A stretch of 63,813 bases of DNA from Spirogloea muscicola (Eukaryota; Streptophyta; Zygnematophyceae; Spirogloeales; Spirogloeaceae): assembly GCA_009602725.1 (NCBI GenBank), contig WELB01000014.1:47467-111279 (forward strand), written 5' to 3'. The translations under genes and the position numbers were made by a program. Under the pieces are notes generated by a model, which saw nothing but the letters and a program-made list of their open reading frames with translations, had not been told where the DNA came from and did no database searches. Below, in pieces: positions 54,509 through 63,813 of the stretch (position 1 is its first letter; each line of letters opens with the position of its first letter).

Positions 54509-57500
54509 TCACCCTGATGCAGCAGGGGTAGGCGTCTGGCGTCCCAAAAGACGAGTGTTGAGTAGCTCAAGCGTGTCGGCGTGCGTGGGGTCGATGGCCA
54601 GCGCAGCGTGGCAGTCTCGGATGGCCAGCTCCTTGTCGCCCATGCACTCGTGGAATGCAGCACGCAGATGCAGCAGCTGCAGGTCGGCCTTGAACGTTAT
54701 AGTGCGCGACAGCTCCGCCAGCGCCTCCGCCTCCTGTCGGCTGTCCATCAGCACTGCACAATCAACAAAAGCGTTGTCAGGGTATTGCTCCATTCGAGAG
54801 CCATATCACAGTGCTGTAGGTTTTATTGCTACCTCGTGCAAGAGTCTGAGTAAGAGCTTGAGGACTTTTACATATAAGCTACCTCATCTTCGACTATGAG
54901 AAAACCTTCTAAGCAGTCCTACACAATCTGCCAGAGAGGGCTCTCCTGGCTCTGAAGACGTCAATGGCGACAAGCTCATGCACAGCTCTCATCCAGCACC
55001 AGCAGCTTATCTATGACAACATAAAGTTGGTCGACAAGGTCACTGCTGAGGCTGAGCCCGTCCAACCTGCAGCGCGGTAGCGGTAAGGGTAGGTGCGGAT
55101 GGGGTCGATGCAGCGCACATGCGCAAGGTCTGCAAGGATTGCCTCACGGCTCTCGCAGTACTCGGACCGCTTCTCGTACGCGCCTGCATTGCTCTTGGAG
55201 CGCTCAATCAGCCGCGTCATCTCTGCGCGCGCCGCCTGCTTATTCCCCTGCACCCAAGCCAATGATGGAGTCAACAACCAGTGGTTAACGGCTTGTTCAG
55301 GTGGTTAGCAATTGCACTACCACTGGCAACTTCTCACTTGTAAAAGTGTGAAACTGCTAACGTGCTGAATGTGGAGCTTGTGTTAAACTTGCTCAAGCGA
55401 GCGCCACGGACCTGCAGGGCATAGACGCGTGCCAGGCCCTGGTGAGCACGCGTGTGGCGGATCTTAAGAGCATTGATGTAGCAGTCAGCCGCCTGATGGT
55501 ACTTGCCAATGTCCACATATACGCTCCCAAGGTTGTTCAGAGCCTGCGATTGCGCAAGACGCCGGCAGCAGGCCGCGTTAGTGGGCAGCATTACAAATAC
55601 TTCTTGGTGCAGCTGGCGCTGCCATAACGAGCTTAGCACGCCATTAACCTCTCTCTATGTCCGCATAATAGGGAGATAGACAAGCACCCAAGTCACTAAA
55701 CAGTTCGCTGTGCACATTGTTTCCACAAGCAGGGGTTACTCTTGAGCAACAATCCCAAGAATGTAGCAAGTTGTAGAAAGACTGACAGCTGGAAGTTGGT
55801 GGACAAGAGATAGGGAGAGAGGGAGGAAGGAGGGGCGGAGCGGAGGCTGGCGCGGCGCACCTGGCCCTTGCGGAGGGCGTCGGAGGGGCACTTGAGCGCC
55901 CACTGCAGGAGCTCGACGACCGACGCAGCGGCGGCGGGGTCAAGCGATGCATCGGCGAGCGCGTACGCCTTGAGGAAGTAAGCCTCGAACGAGCGGTGCA
56001 GCGCGATGGACGCCTGCGCCTTCCGCAGCGCCTCGGCGCGTCGCCCGCTGTCGTACAGGATCCACCCCTCATAAACGAGCCGCTCGTGCTCCGACGCGGC
56101 GTGCTGCCGTGCCAGCCGCAGGCTCCGCATCGCGCCCACTGGACAGTTGAGCCTATGCACCACCGCCCATCACAGTCGGTTAGCTTGCTTGCACGCACGC
56201 ATGTTACGAAGACATGTGACATTACACGCATAGCACACAATCAGTGTCATCACCTCAAGATGCCGTGTTTAAGCTCGTATGGACATTGTTTTGGGTTAGG
56301 CTAACCCACATTGCAAGCTGGCAGCAGGGCGATTGCAGCAATTTGCAGCTGACACAGGCCGGTAAAGGCTTAAGGGTGTTGGTAAGATGGTGGTTAGTTG
56401 TGTACCGGAGCAGCAAGAGAGACTGGCGGAAGTAGGCAATGCCCTTGCAGGGGTCCTGCTCCAGCATCTGGTGCACGACCGCCAGCGACCCGATGTCGTC
56501 CACGCTCGACCAGCGCTCGTACAGCTGCGCGAGCGACATCGGCCCAAAGCAACAGGCGCAGGAGCCGACGTCAGGGCTGGCCCATCAATGCATTACCTGC
56601 GACACTAAAGAGAAGGCAATCTGGACAACAGCTAACACCAATCTTATGGAAGACCATTAGGTAATAATGGATAACTATTGTTGTGCAGCCACAAGAGGTA
56701 GTGGCAGCAAGCCGGGATGTGTTCGCACCTGGAGCCAGCAGTCGGCGAGCGACCAGCGCTCGACGCGGTGGTCGAGCAGGCGCAGGAGCTGCGCGGCGCC
56801 CACGCGGCCGTCGTACATGGCGTGCAGCGGGTCGAGCGTCAGCAGCGCCCGCACGTCGCGCGCGGCGCTCCCATAGTTGCGCGCCGCCAACGCAAAGTAG
56901 GCGCGCAGCTCCAGCAGATCCGGGGCCACCATGAACCCCAGCACGCGGTCCATCTCCTGAAGGCCGCGACAGCGAGGAAAGGGGTCAAGCTCCTGACTTC
57001 CACCATTACCAACGGCAGCGGAACCGTGCCGCGAGATGGCAGGAGGGATGTGGTTTGAGCTCACAGCCATGGCGGCCGGGACGTCGTGCACGTCCATGAG
57101 CAGCGCCGCACGCATTTTGTAGGGGTATTTGAGCGTGGGGTCGAGCTCCGAGGCCGCCTCCAAGTCCGCCATGCGCTCCGCCACGGCAGCGCCGCCGCCT
57201 GCGGCGGCGCTGGCGGCGAGCAGCAGCGCGCGCTCTTGGTGCATCCAGCCGGCAGGCCTGCAAAGCAGCGGCGGACATTGGCGAGACAGCTCAGGATGCC
57301 AGGCAGTAAGAGACAGTAACAGTCAGTAGTATTAGCAATAATCATCGCTCATAGCGGTGGCGGTGGCAATGGTGGCAGTCGTGGCAGCACCCATAGCGGG
57401 CCAGAAATAGGGGTACCTGAAGGTCACCCATAGCGAGCCATAAATAGGGGTACCTGAAGGTGGAGGCGATGAGGGAGTCGATCTCGGCGCGGGCAGCCTC

Positions 57501-57551
57501 GGCATCGCCGAGCGCGGCGGCGCAGCGCGCGACGCCAGCGCGCGAGTAGGC
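54509..57551 (-). CDS. ETO1-like: ETO1/EOL-type TPR protein, 5' part missing
   Basis: Minus-strand exons: 57454-57551 (incomplete), 57065-57257, 56729-56956, 56406-56524, 55861-56152, 55412-55543, 55067-55247 and 54509-54753. Phases agree throughout, giving about 490 C-terminal residues. The TPR signatures are strongly plant ETO1-like: DLEAASELDPTLKYPYKMRA, LYERWSSVDDIGSLAVVHQM, ASEHERLVYEGWILYDSG, ALNNLGSVYVDIGKYHQAAD, NAGAYEKRSEYC and TYPYRYRAAVLMD. In Arabidopsis, ETO1 uses an N-terminal BTB domain to bind Cullin 3 and its TPRs to recruit ACC synthase for ubiquitylation (established). Here the reading frame meets an n at 57552, and beyond it lies a repeat, so the BTB half (about 450 residues) is absent from the window. 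This is either a true truncation or an assembly misjoin. Confidence 0.92.
57390..57463. repeat. 37-bp tandem repeat that duplicates a splice donor
   Basis: The sequence AAATAGGGGTACCTGAAGGT occurs twice, 37 bp apart, at the end of the first preserved ETO1 exon. Each copy contains the same donor (CTTCAG/GTACCC on the minus strand), at 57454 and 57417. Using the second would add 37 nt and shift the frame, so only the first gives the ETO1 protein. Confidence 0.85.
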
Positions 57552-57984
57552 NAAGTCTTGTCTTGGTTCCAAGGACTTGAATACCTACGTGGAGAGGAAG
57601 TGTAAGGCCACCGCTTTGAGAATCAGGGAAGTGCTGGAAGGAGATGCTACACAGCCATGTTTGCAGCTGTCTGGCAAATGCTTTGCCCTGCCTTAGCTAG
57701 CTACAAGGCCACGAGCGTTGTCCCGCGTATGTAGCTGCAGTGTGTCCCCAGGCACGCTGGCTTGGGCAGATGAGTACTTCGCTCTTATTGTCATTTCCAG
57801 GTCTGTGAGAGCAAGATGTGCTGTCAACGCTTACATGGTCTTCGAAAAGTTGTGGGCAAGTTCCCCGGATCTTACCTGGTCTTAAGGCCGCTAGCCTCGT
57901 GCCGGACGTTACGTGCCGCCCTGGCACTACTGCTGTTGTCGTTCCATTCGATGTCGCCCGGCTCGTCCGGGTGTCCTCGCATGC

Positions 57985-58085
57985 TCCTGGCATGCTCGGG
58001 CCCCGACATGCTCGACGGCATGCGCGGGCTCGGCCATGCTTGGCGGCATGCTCGGCCTCAGCCTTGCTCGGCGGCATGGCGCCTG
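57985..58085. repeat. CATGCTCGG-type minisatellite
   Basis: Repeated CATGCTYGG, CGGCATGC and CCATGCTTGG motifs recur. The same array is present at 61370-61480 (same orientation) and at about 60335-60435 (inverted). Open frames through it are low-complexity Cys/Ala/Ala-His products. Confidence 0.8.
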
Positions 58086-59245
58086 CCGGAGACAGGCCTT
58101 GGATCCCTCGTCAGGCGCTTCCTCGCGAGGGGGGCTTGTGCCAACCCCCATGTATCCCGCTGACTAGAGAAGCCTTCAAGGTCCGTCGGACCTTGTCCGA
58201 TACTTTAGGGCTGGCCTTCCACAGCCGTAGCCCCCTTCTTGAGTAATCTGAAGGCAGGCTTCCCACAGGCCCTCGCTCCTTTTGGAACTTTCATTTGTGC
58301 TTTCAATCGAAAGAGCTGCCTCAGTTTCTCATTCCTCACAAGGAAAGGACGAATGAGAAGACAAGATGAGCAGCTCATGAAAGGGGGCGAGGGCTGTAAG
58401 TCATTGAAGAGGGGCAGAAAGAGCTGTAAAGCTTGAAGAGCACTCAGAAGTTCCTGCTCAGTGATCCTACGAAGCAGCTGCAAGTCTGAAAGATCAGTCT
58501 TGCGGAAGGAGTCGCTCCGCCTATAGGTTAAGGCGGCAGGCAGGGCACGACCAGCACAGATGCAAGGCAAGTGCCAGGCAATGCTGCAGGAGATGAGATA
58601 CCATACCCAATTCATCCGGGCCGGAGAGCTTGCTTTGTCAAAGAGTTGGTTGCTCCCTGTGCCGAGACAGAGAAGACGAACTCCTTGAAGGGGCGACGTC
58701 TGTGAACGGCCAGCCCCCAAAAGCTTGGACAAATCCGGAAAGGCTTGCAGGGAGGTGATCTTTTATAAGGACTGTCCATTTCTATTCAAGGACGGTCCAT
58801 TTTGCGGAGAGGAAAATGTTGTCATGTTTCCTCTAGTCATATTCTACGACAAATATCGCTCGTCCAGTGACATGCGCCCGATAAGCAGCCGCCCTGTCAC
58901 AAGCCGTTGATGACAGTCAACCTATGTGTCGAAGTCACAGAGGTAAGCACATTCGCGTATGTGGGCCATTGCAGCAAGGCCGACCCTAAACCCGTCATTC
59001 CCTAAGGCCGTCTATCCCTTGTACTCCTCTTTGTATTGTGCTTCATCGATCTCCTTCAATGATGTGAGGATGCAGATGTCACTAATGCTTGCAGCAATAT
59101 TTTACTGGTCCAGAGATTACTGGCACTTGTCACGTGGTGTATAAGCAGGTAGCAAGAAAATCCATATTGGCCAAAGATACCATATGCATGGGCACGTGCT
59201 GGTTACAAATTCGTGTTCTATGACCAGCAAAACAAATCCTTGACA

Positions 59246-59736
59246 TTATGAGTCGTGGTTGCCACGACTCACAATGTCACGATGGACATGATAGAGGTCC
59301 ACAGATCTATTAGGCGAAGCATGAGAGTAATTGTTGAACAGCCAAGGCGAGTCGAACAACTCTAAGCAACAGGTGGTGGAAGTCGTAGTAAGCGGAATTG
59401 TACACCCTAAGAACTTGGGACGAAAGTCTAGGCCGATCTCGCAAATGGCTGGGCAAGTAGAGAGTATGTCAACAAGAGAAGCAGTGATATCACATTCGGG
59501 CCAGCTCTGAATATGCAATGCCTGCAACTGTGAACAAGCACTGACCAAGTGGCGGGCGTGCACGTGCGGACAGGAGAGACTCCTCAGAGAGTCAAGCTTG
59601 ACGCTGCTCCACGCTTTCAAAAGGTGAGGAGCATCTCTGGAAGCCGAAGGCGGATCTGGAGCCGAAGGGGGATCACCTGTATTTGTCTTTGAATGTGTAT
59701 TTGAACCTGCATCTGCATCTGTACCTGTGACTGGAC
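59246..59736 (-). pseudogene. Truncated LRR gene copy
   Basis: The minus-strand frame from about 59736 to 59246 is the C-terminal part of the LRR protein encoded at 62702-63778 (LKAWSSVKLDSLRSLSCPHV, ASLVDILSTCPAICEIGLDF). It is cut where duplication copy 1 ends, so its N-terminal repeats are missing. Confidence 0.8.
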
Positions 59737-60947
59737 CCTGGTCAATTGATGTTGGCTAGTTGTTTCCAGCCCTCGCCCCCTTTCAAGAGCTGCTTCTTTC
59801 TATTTATCATCCGTCTTTTCCTGGAAGGAGATAGGAGATTGGAGCAGATCTTCCAAATGTCAGCACAAACGGAAGCTCCAATAGGAGTGAGGGCTTTGGA
59901 AAGCCTGCACACGACTGACTCTAAGCTTTTCTCAAGAAGGAGGCTACGGCTATGAAAGGCCAGCCATAAAGAATAGGACATTGTCCAACGGAGCTGGAAA
60001 GCTTGAAGACCACCATTCATACCTGCTCAGCGTTCTCTAGTCAGCGGGATGCATGGGGGTCGCCCAAAGGCTGAGCTCAAGTGGGTGGCAGAAGGGCTTG
60101 GGATTTGCCATCTGGTATGCAGGCATCGATCAGCGACCTTCATGTGTTGACCTGTGGTTACTGAACGGGTCAATACGTAGTGAGTGATGTACGTCATCAG
60201 ATGTGCTTGCCTTTGTACTCGGCCAATATGGCCTTGGATTGTTTGATATGCACAAAAACTCCATGGGGGTCGCCCAAAGGCCCGCCCCGCGAGGAGCGTG
60301 CCTGACGAAGGCCACGGCCTGTCTCCAGCAGGCGCCCGAGCATGGCCGAGGCTGAACATGCCGCCAAGCATGGCCGAGGCTGAGCATGCCGCCAATCATG
60401 GCCGAGCCCGCGCATATCGTCGAGCATGTCGGCTCTGTACTGGGAGTATAGTACTGCTCTGTACATGAAGCTGTACACAAAAAGGAAAAGCGCTTCCAGA
60501 TTGACTGGTGGTGGGTACAAAGCAGTCGGAGGTCGGGAGCAAGTGAAGCTCGAGTGGGCGAGCTTCTTCTTCTGAAGCTCTGAGAGAGGCGAGCCCTGTG
60601 CTGCCTGCTGCTGCACACCGCTGCTGGGCGGCTCGTTGCCGGCTCGCCGTGGAGACCGTGGCGGCGTCCCGCTTGAGGCAAGTCTAGCAGCGAATTGTTC
60701 ATCCTTTCTTCTAGGCCTTGCCTCTCACAGCCATCGCCCTACACTGGAAGCGTCTCTCTGCCCAGGCGGTGGAGTCACTGCCTAGCGACGGCGCCACAGG
60801 GCAAGTCTTCCGCTGTGCTGGAGTGCTTCCTCGTCCTGGGCTTTTTGCGATTGCAATTGTTCCCGTAAAAATCGCTTTGGGGATCGTTCCCCCTTTGCGC
60901 AGCACCAATCATTCATTTACGTATTGCGCTTACCTGTGAAGTCTTGT
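59737..60947. other. Spacer between the duplication copies
   Basis: This contains a hairpin-element relative (GGCTATGAAAGGCCAGCCAT at about 59950-59970), a family A tail (listed separately), the inverted minisatellite (60335-60435) and a second-subtype hairpin fragment (ATTGACTGGTGG at about 60490). A plus-strand frame at 60718-60939 (LTAIALHWKRLSAQAVESLP) is a partial retrotransposon-like stretch. I see no host gene. Confidence 0.5.
60081..60240 (+). mobile_element. Family A retrotransposon tail
   Basis: The frame ends ASISDLHVLTCGY-stop near 60163 (LTRGY with Arg changed to Cys). It is followed by ACGGGTCAATACG and a 3' UTR with GGCCAATATGGCC. Only the last 30 or so codons are present. Confidence 0.7.
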
Positions 60948-63192
60948 CTTGGTTCCAAGGACTTGATTACCTACGTGGAGAGGAAATGTAAGGCCAACGC
61001 TTTGAGAATCAGGGAAGTGCTGGCAGTAGATGCTGCATGGCCATGTGTGCAGCTGTGTGCTAATGCTTTGCCCTGCCTTAGCTAGCTACAAGGCCACCAG
61101 CGTTGTCCCGCGTATGTAGCTGCGGTGTGATACCCAGGCACGCTGGCTCGGGCAGATGAGTACTTTGATCTTATTAGCATTTTCAAGTCTGTGAGCGCAC
61201 AATGTGCTGTCAACGCTTACATGGTCTTCAATAAGTTGTGGGCAAGTTCCTCGGATTTTACCTGGTCTCAAGGCCGCTAGCCTCGTGCCGGACGGTACCT
61301 GCCGCCCTGGCACTAGTGCTGTTGTCGTTCCATTCGATGTCGCCCGGCTCGTGCGGGTGGCCTCGCATGCTCCTGGCATGCTCGGACCCAGACATGCTCG
61401 ACGGCATGCGCGGGCTTGGCCATGCTTGGCGGCATGCTCGGCCTCAGCCTTGCTCGGCGGCATGGCGCCTGCCAGACACAGGCCGTGGATTCCTCGTCAG
61501 GCGCCTCCTCGCGGGGGGGCCGTGGGCCGACCCCCATGCATCCCGCTGACTAGAGAATGCTGAAGCAGGTGTGGATAGTTGTCTTCAAGCCTTCAAGGTC
61601 CGTTGGACCTTGTCCGATACTTTAGGGCTGGCCTTCCACAGCCGTAGCCCCCTTCTTACGTAATCTGAAGGTAGGGTTTTCACAGCCCTTGCCCCCGTTG
61701 GGAGTGCCACTTCTTCTTTTCACAGGCCCTCGCTCCTTTTGAAACTTTCGTTTGTGCTTTCAATCGAAAGAGCTGCCTCAGTTTCTCATTCCTCACAAGG
61801 AAAGGACGAATGAGAAGACAAGAAGAGCAGCTCATGAAAGGGGGCGAGGGCTGTAAGTCATTGAAGAGGGGCAGAAAGAGCTGTAAAACTTTAAGAGCAC
61901 TCAGAAGTTCCTGCTCAGTGATCCTACGAAGCAGCTGCAAGTCTGAAAGATCAGTCTTGCGAAAGGAGTCGCTCCGCCTATAGGTTAAGGCGGCAGCCAG
62001 GGCACGACCAGCACAGATGCAAGGCATGTGCCAGGCAATGCTGCAGGAGATGAGATACCATACCCAATTCACCCGGGCCGGAGAGCTTGCTTTGTCAAAG
62101 AGTTGGTTGCTCCCTGTGCCGAGACAGAGAAGACGAACTCCTTGAAGGGGCGACGTCTGTGAACGGCCAGCCCCCAAAGGCTTGGACAAATCCGGAAAGG
62201 CTTGCAGGGAGGTGATCGTTTTTAAGGACTGTCCGTTTCTTTTCAAGGACGGTACATCTTGCGGAGAGGAAAATGTTGTCATGTTTCCTCTAGTCATATA
62301 CTACGACAAATGTCGCTCGTCCTGTGACATGCGCCCGTTAAGCAGCCGCCCTGTCACAAGCCGTTGATGACAGTCAACCTATGTGTCGAAGTTACAGAGG
62401 AAGCACATTCGCGTATGTGGGCCATTGCAGCAAGGCCGACCCTAAACCCGTCATTCCCTAAGGCCGTCAATCCCTTGTACTCCTCTTTGTATTGTGCTTC
62501 ATCGATCTCCTTCAATGATGTGAGGATGCAGATGTCACTAATGCTTGCAGCAATATTTTACTGGTCCAGAGATTACTGACACTTGTCACGTGGTGTATAA
62601 GCAGGTAGCAAGAAAGTCTATATTGGCCAAAGAAACAATATGCATGGGCACGTGCTGGTTACAAAGGCGTGTTCCATGACCAGCAAAACAAATCCTTGAC
62701 ATTATGAGTCGTTGTTGCCACGACCCACAATGTCACGATGGACATGATAGAGGTCCACAGATCTATTAGGCGAAGCATGAGAGTAATTGGTGAGCAGCCA
62801 AGGCGAGTCGAAAAACTCTAAGCAACAGGTGGTGTAAGTCGTAGTAAGCGGAATTGTACATCCTAAGAACTTGGGACGAAAGTCTAGGCCGATCTCGCAA
62901 ATGGCTGGGCAGGTGGAGAGTATGTCAACAAGAGAAGCAGTGATATCACGTTCGGGCCAGCTCTGAATATGCAATGCCTGCAACTGTGAACAAGCACTGA
63001 CCAAGTGGCGGGCGTGCACGTGCGGACAGGAGAGACTCCTGAGAGAGTCAAGCTTGACGCTGCTCCACGCTTTCAAAAGGTGAGGAGCATCTCTGGAAGC
63101 CGAAGGCGGATCTGGAGCCGAAGGGGGATCACCTGTATTTGTCTTTGAATGTGCATTTGAACCTGCATCTGCATTTGTACCTGTGTCTGGAC
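60948..63192 (-). repeat. Segmental duplication, copy 2
   Basis: It starts at the same border sequence (AAGTCTTGTCTTGG) as copy 1 and matches it to about 63192 (GTACCTGTG...CTGGACC). In contrast to copy 1, the LRR frame continues beyond the end of the match, so copy 2 is the more complete locus. It has two extra insertions, at about 61558-61590 and 61675-61715. Confidence 0.9.
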
Positions 63193-63813
63193 CAGGTCTA
63201 GCAAATTCAAGCTGAAGCCCTACCAGGCAGCTAAGATTGCTGAGCATCTTTGCCAACATCTCGCTATCCATGAGGGAGGGACACTTAAGATCAAAGCAAG
63301 AGATGCTCAAGGACGTCAGACTTGGGCACCAATGTCCGAAGGACAGGAATTGAAGCTCCCCCACGTGCTCTGCACTCGGGAGGATCGAGCATTTTACGGA
63401 GCGCAAGAGTGGCAGCTTGTAGTGGTCAGGAACATCGCCCGCAACGAAGCTGACTTCATCTAGCTGGAGTGCCTGCAGACTTGGGGTGCACAGCAAGAGG
63501 AACCCCAGCAGGTGTGGCCACTTGATGGTCCAGCGCCTCAAGGTGAGCGTAGTGAGAAGTCTGATCTGGCCGCTGGGATTGGGTGACAAGTCCAAGACTT
63601 GGCCTCCTGGGTTGTTACCATGCTTTGGACATTCCAGGGAGAGATCGCGCAAACGCAAGAGGTGACTGTGGCAAGAGGTGATGAAGGCGCCTAACACATC
63701 TGCCTCTCCGATGTCCAGGGACAAAGATACTACCTCCAGGTGTGCCAGACCAGGCTGCTCTCGCAGCTCGCCACACAAGTGGTTGACCAGAATTGGTCAC
63801 TGAGCATCCTGGT
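62702..63813 (-). CDS. Leucine-rich-repeat protein, 5' end outside or near the window edge
   Basis: An open frame of about 358 codons runs from the right edge region (63778 and slightly beyond) to a stop at 62702. It shows LRR-like spacing of Leu residues (LEVVSLSLDIGEADVLGAFI, LTTLTLRRWTIKWPHLLGFL, LTSLSISCFDLKCPSL, LQALHIQSWPERDITASLVD). A Thr/Asn/Ala/Pro-rich spacer (NADAGSNAHSKTNTGDPPSA) separates two LRR blocks. The pattern resembles F-box/LRR-type proteins, but no F-box is visible. The frame has no ATG at its start, so further exons lie upstream. Confidence 0.65.

Larger units (their letters stand above)
57553..59736 (-). repeat. Segmental duplication, copy 1
   Basis: From AAGTCTTGTCTTGG at 57553 to about 59736 this segment is nearly identical to 60948-63192. 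Differences are scattered substitutions plus small insertions, and the hairpin modules near 58200-58260 differ most. It ends inside the LRR frame, where the sequence switches to unrelated DNA (CTGGTCAATTG). Confidence 0.9.

Noticed and set aside
58205-58732. 175-codon minus-strand frame, repeated at 61680-62297
   Set aside because: It is preserved only because the segment is duplicated. It includes hairpin modules, differs in length between copies and matches no family.
1-63813. CRISPR arrays, rRNA genes and bacterial operon signals
   Set aside because: No regularly spaced direct repeats, no rRNA-like sequence and no polycistronic arrangement are present. The window is nuclear eukaryotic DNA.

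Overview
The window is nuclear DNA of a photosynthetic green-lineage eukaryote, most likely a green or streptophyte alga. Genes are split by many short GT-AG introns and exons are GC-rich with CAG and GCC repeats. The conserved proteins are plant-type: a plastid IspH/HDR, a chloroplast ClpC, an ETO1-type TPR protein, a plant-type EAF1 and UBR7. I cannot name the species. Isolated n's (28204, 42485, 49693, 57552) and a 38-n gap (37524-37561) show a draft assembly.

Layout. 1-2.8 kb: two unrecognised gene fragments on the minus strand. 3-5.4 kb: a head-to-tail pile of 3' ends of non-LTR retrotransposons with a C-terminal zinc knuckle and restriction-like endonuclease. 7.36-9.56 kb: UBR7 (minus). 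9.8-10.5 kb: another retrotransposon 3' end. 11.35-22.88 kb: a large EAF1/VID21-type NuA4 subunit (minus; HSA, SANT, poly-Q). 24.9-28.3 kb: HDR/IspH (minus, ten exons). 28.6-37.2 kb: dense repeats, including a nearly intact reverse transcriptase, an inverted pair of HDR exon-4 fragments and a 46-bp perfect palindrome. 37.96-39.99 kb: a CUE/DUF1771/Smr protein (plus). 40-42.7 kb: repeats, including a tandem array. 42.77-48.53 kb: ClpC (plus, 16 exons, 931 aa). 49.93-54.08 kb: an RRM-LOTUS protein and RING-like/zinc-finger exons (plus). 54.5-57.55 kb: the C-terminal half of an ETO1 homologue (minus), cut at an n that coincides with a repeat border. 57.55-63.8 kb: two copies of a 2.2-kb segment carrying part of an LRR gene.

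The host genes are unlinked in function: chromatin acetylation (EAF1), histone-directed ubiquitylation (UBR7), plastid isoprenoid synthesis (HDR), stromal proteolysis (ClpC), RNA binding (RRM-LOTUS) and a Cullin-3 adaptor family (ETO1). They are ordinary eukaryotic neighbours, not operons.

The most unusual material is in the repeats. A short dispersed hairpin element (core GGGCTGGC ... GCCAGCCC) occurs more than 20 times in both orientations, and empty and filled sites can be compared. The retrotransposon families end in a shared LTRGY-stop C-terminus; in one of them a stem-loop with pair-preserving changes straddles the stop codon. There are also a two-hairpin palindrome with one shared loop sequence and a chimeric block of fragments related to two neighbouring loci.
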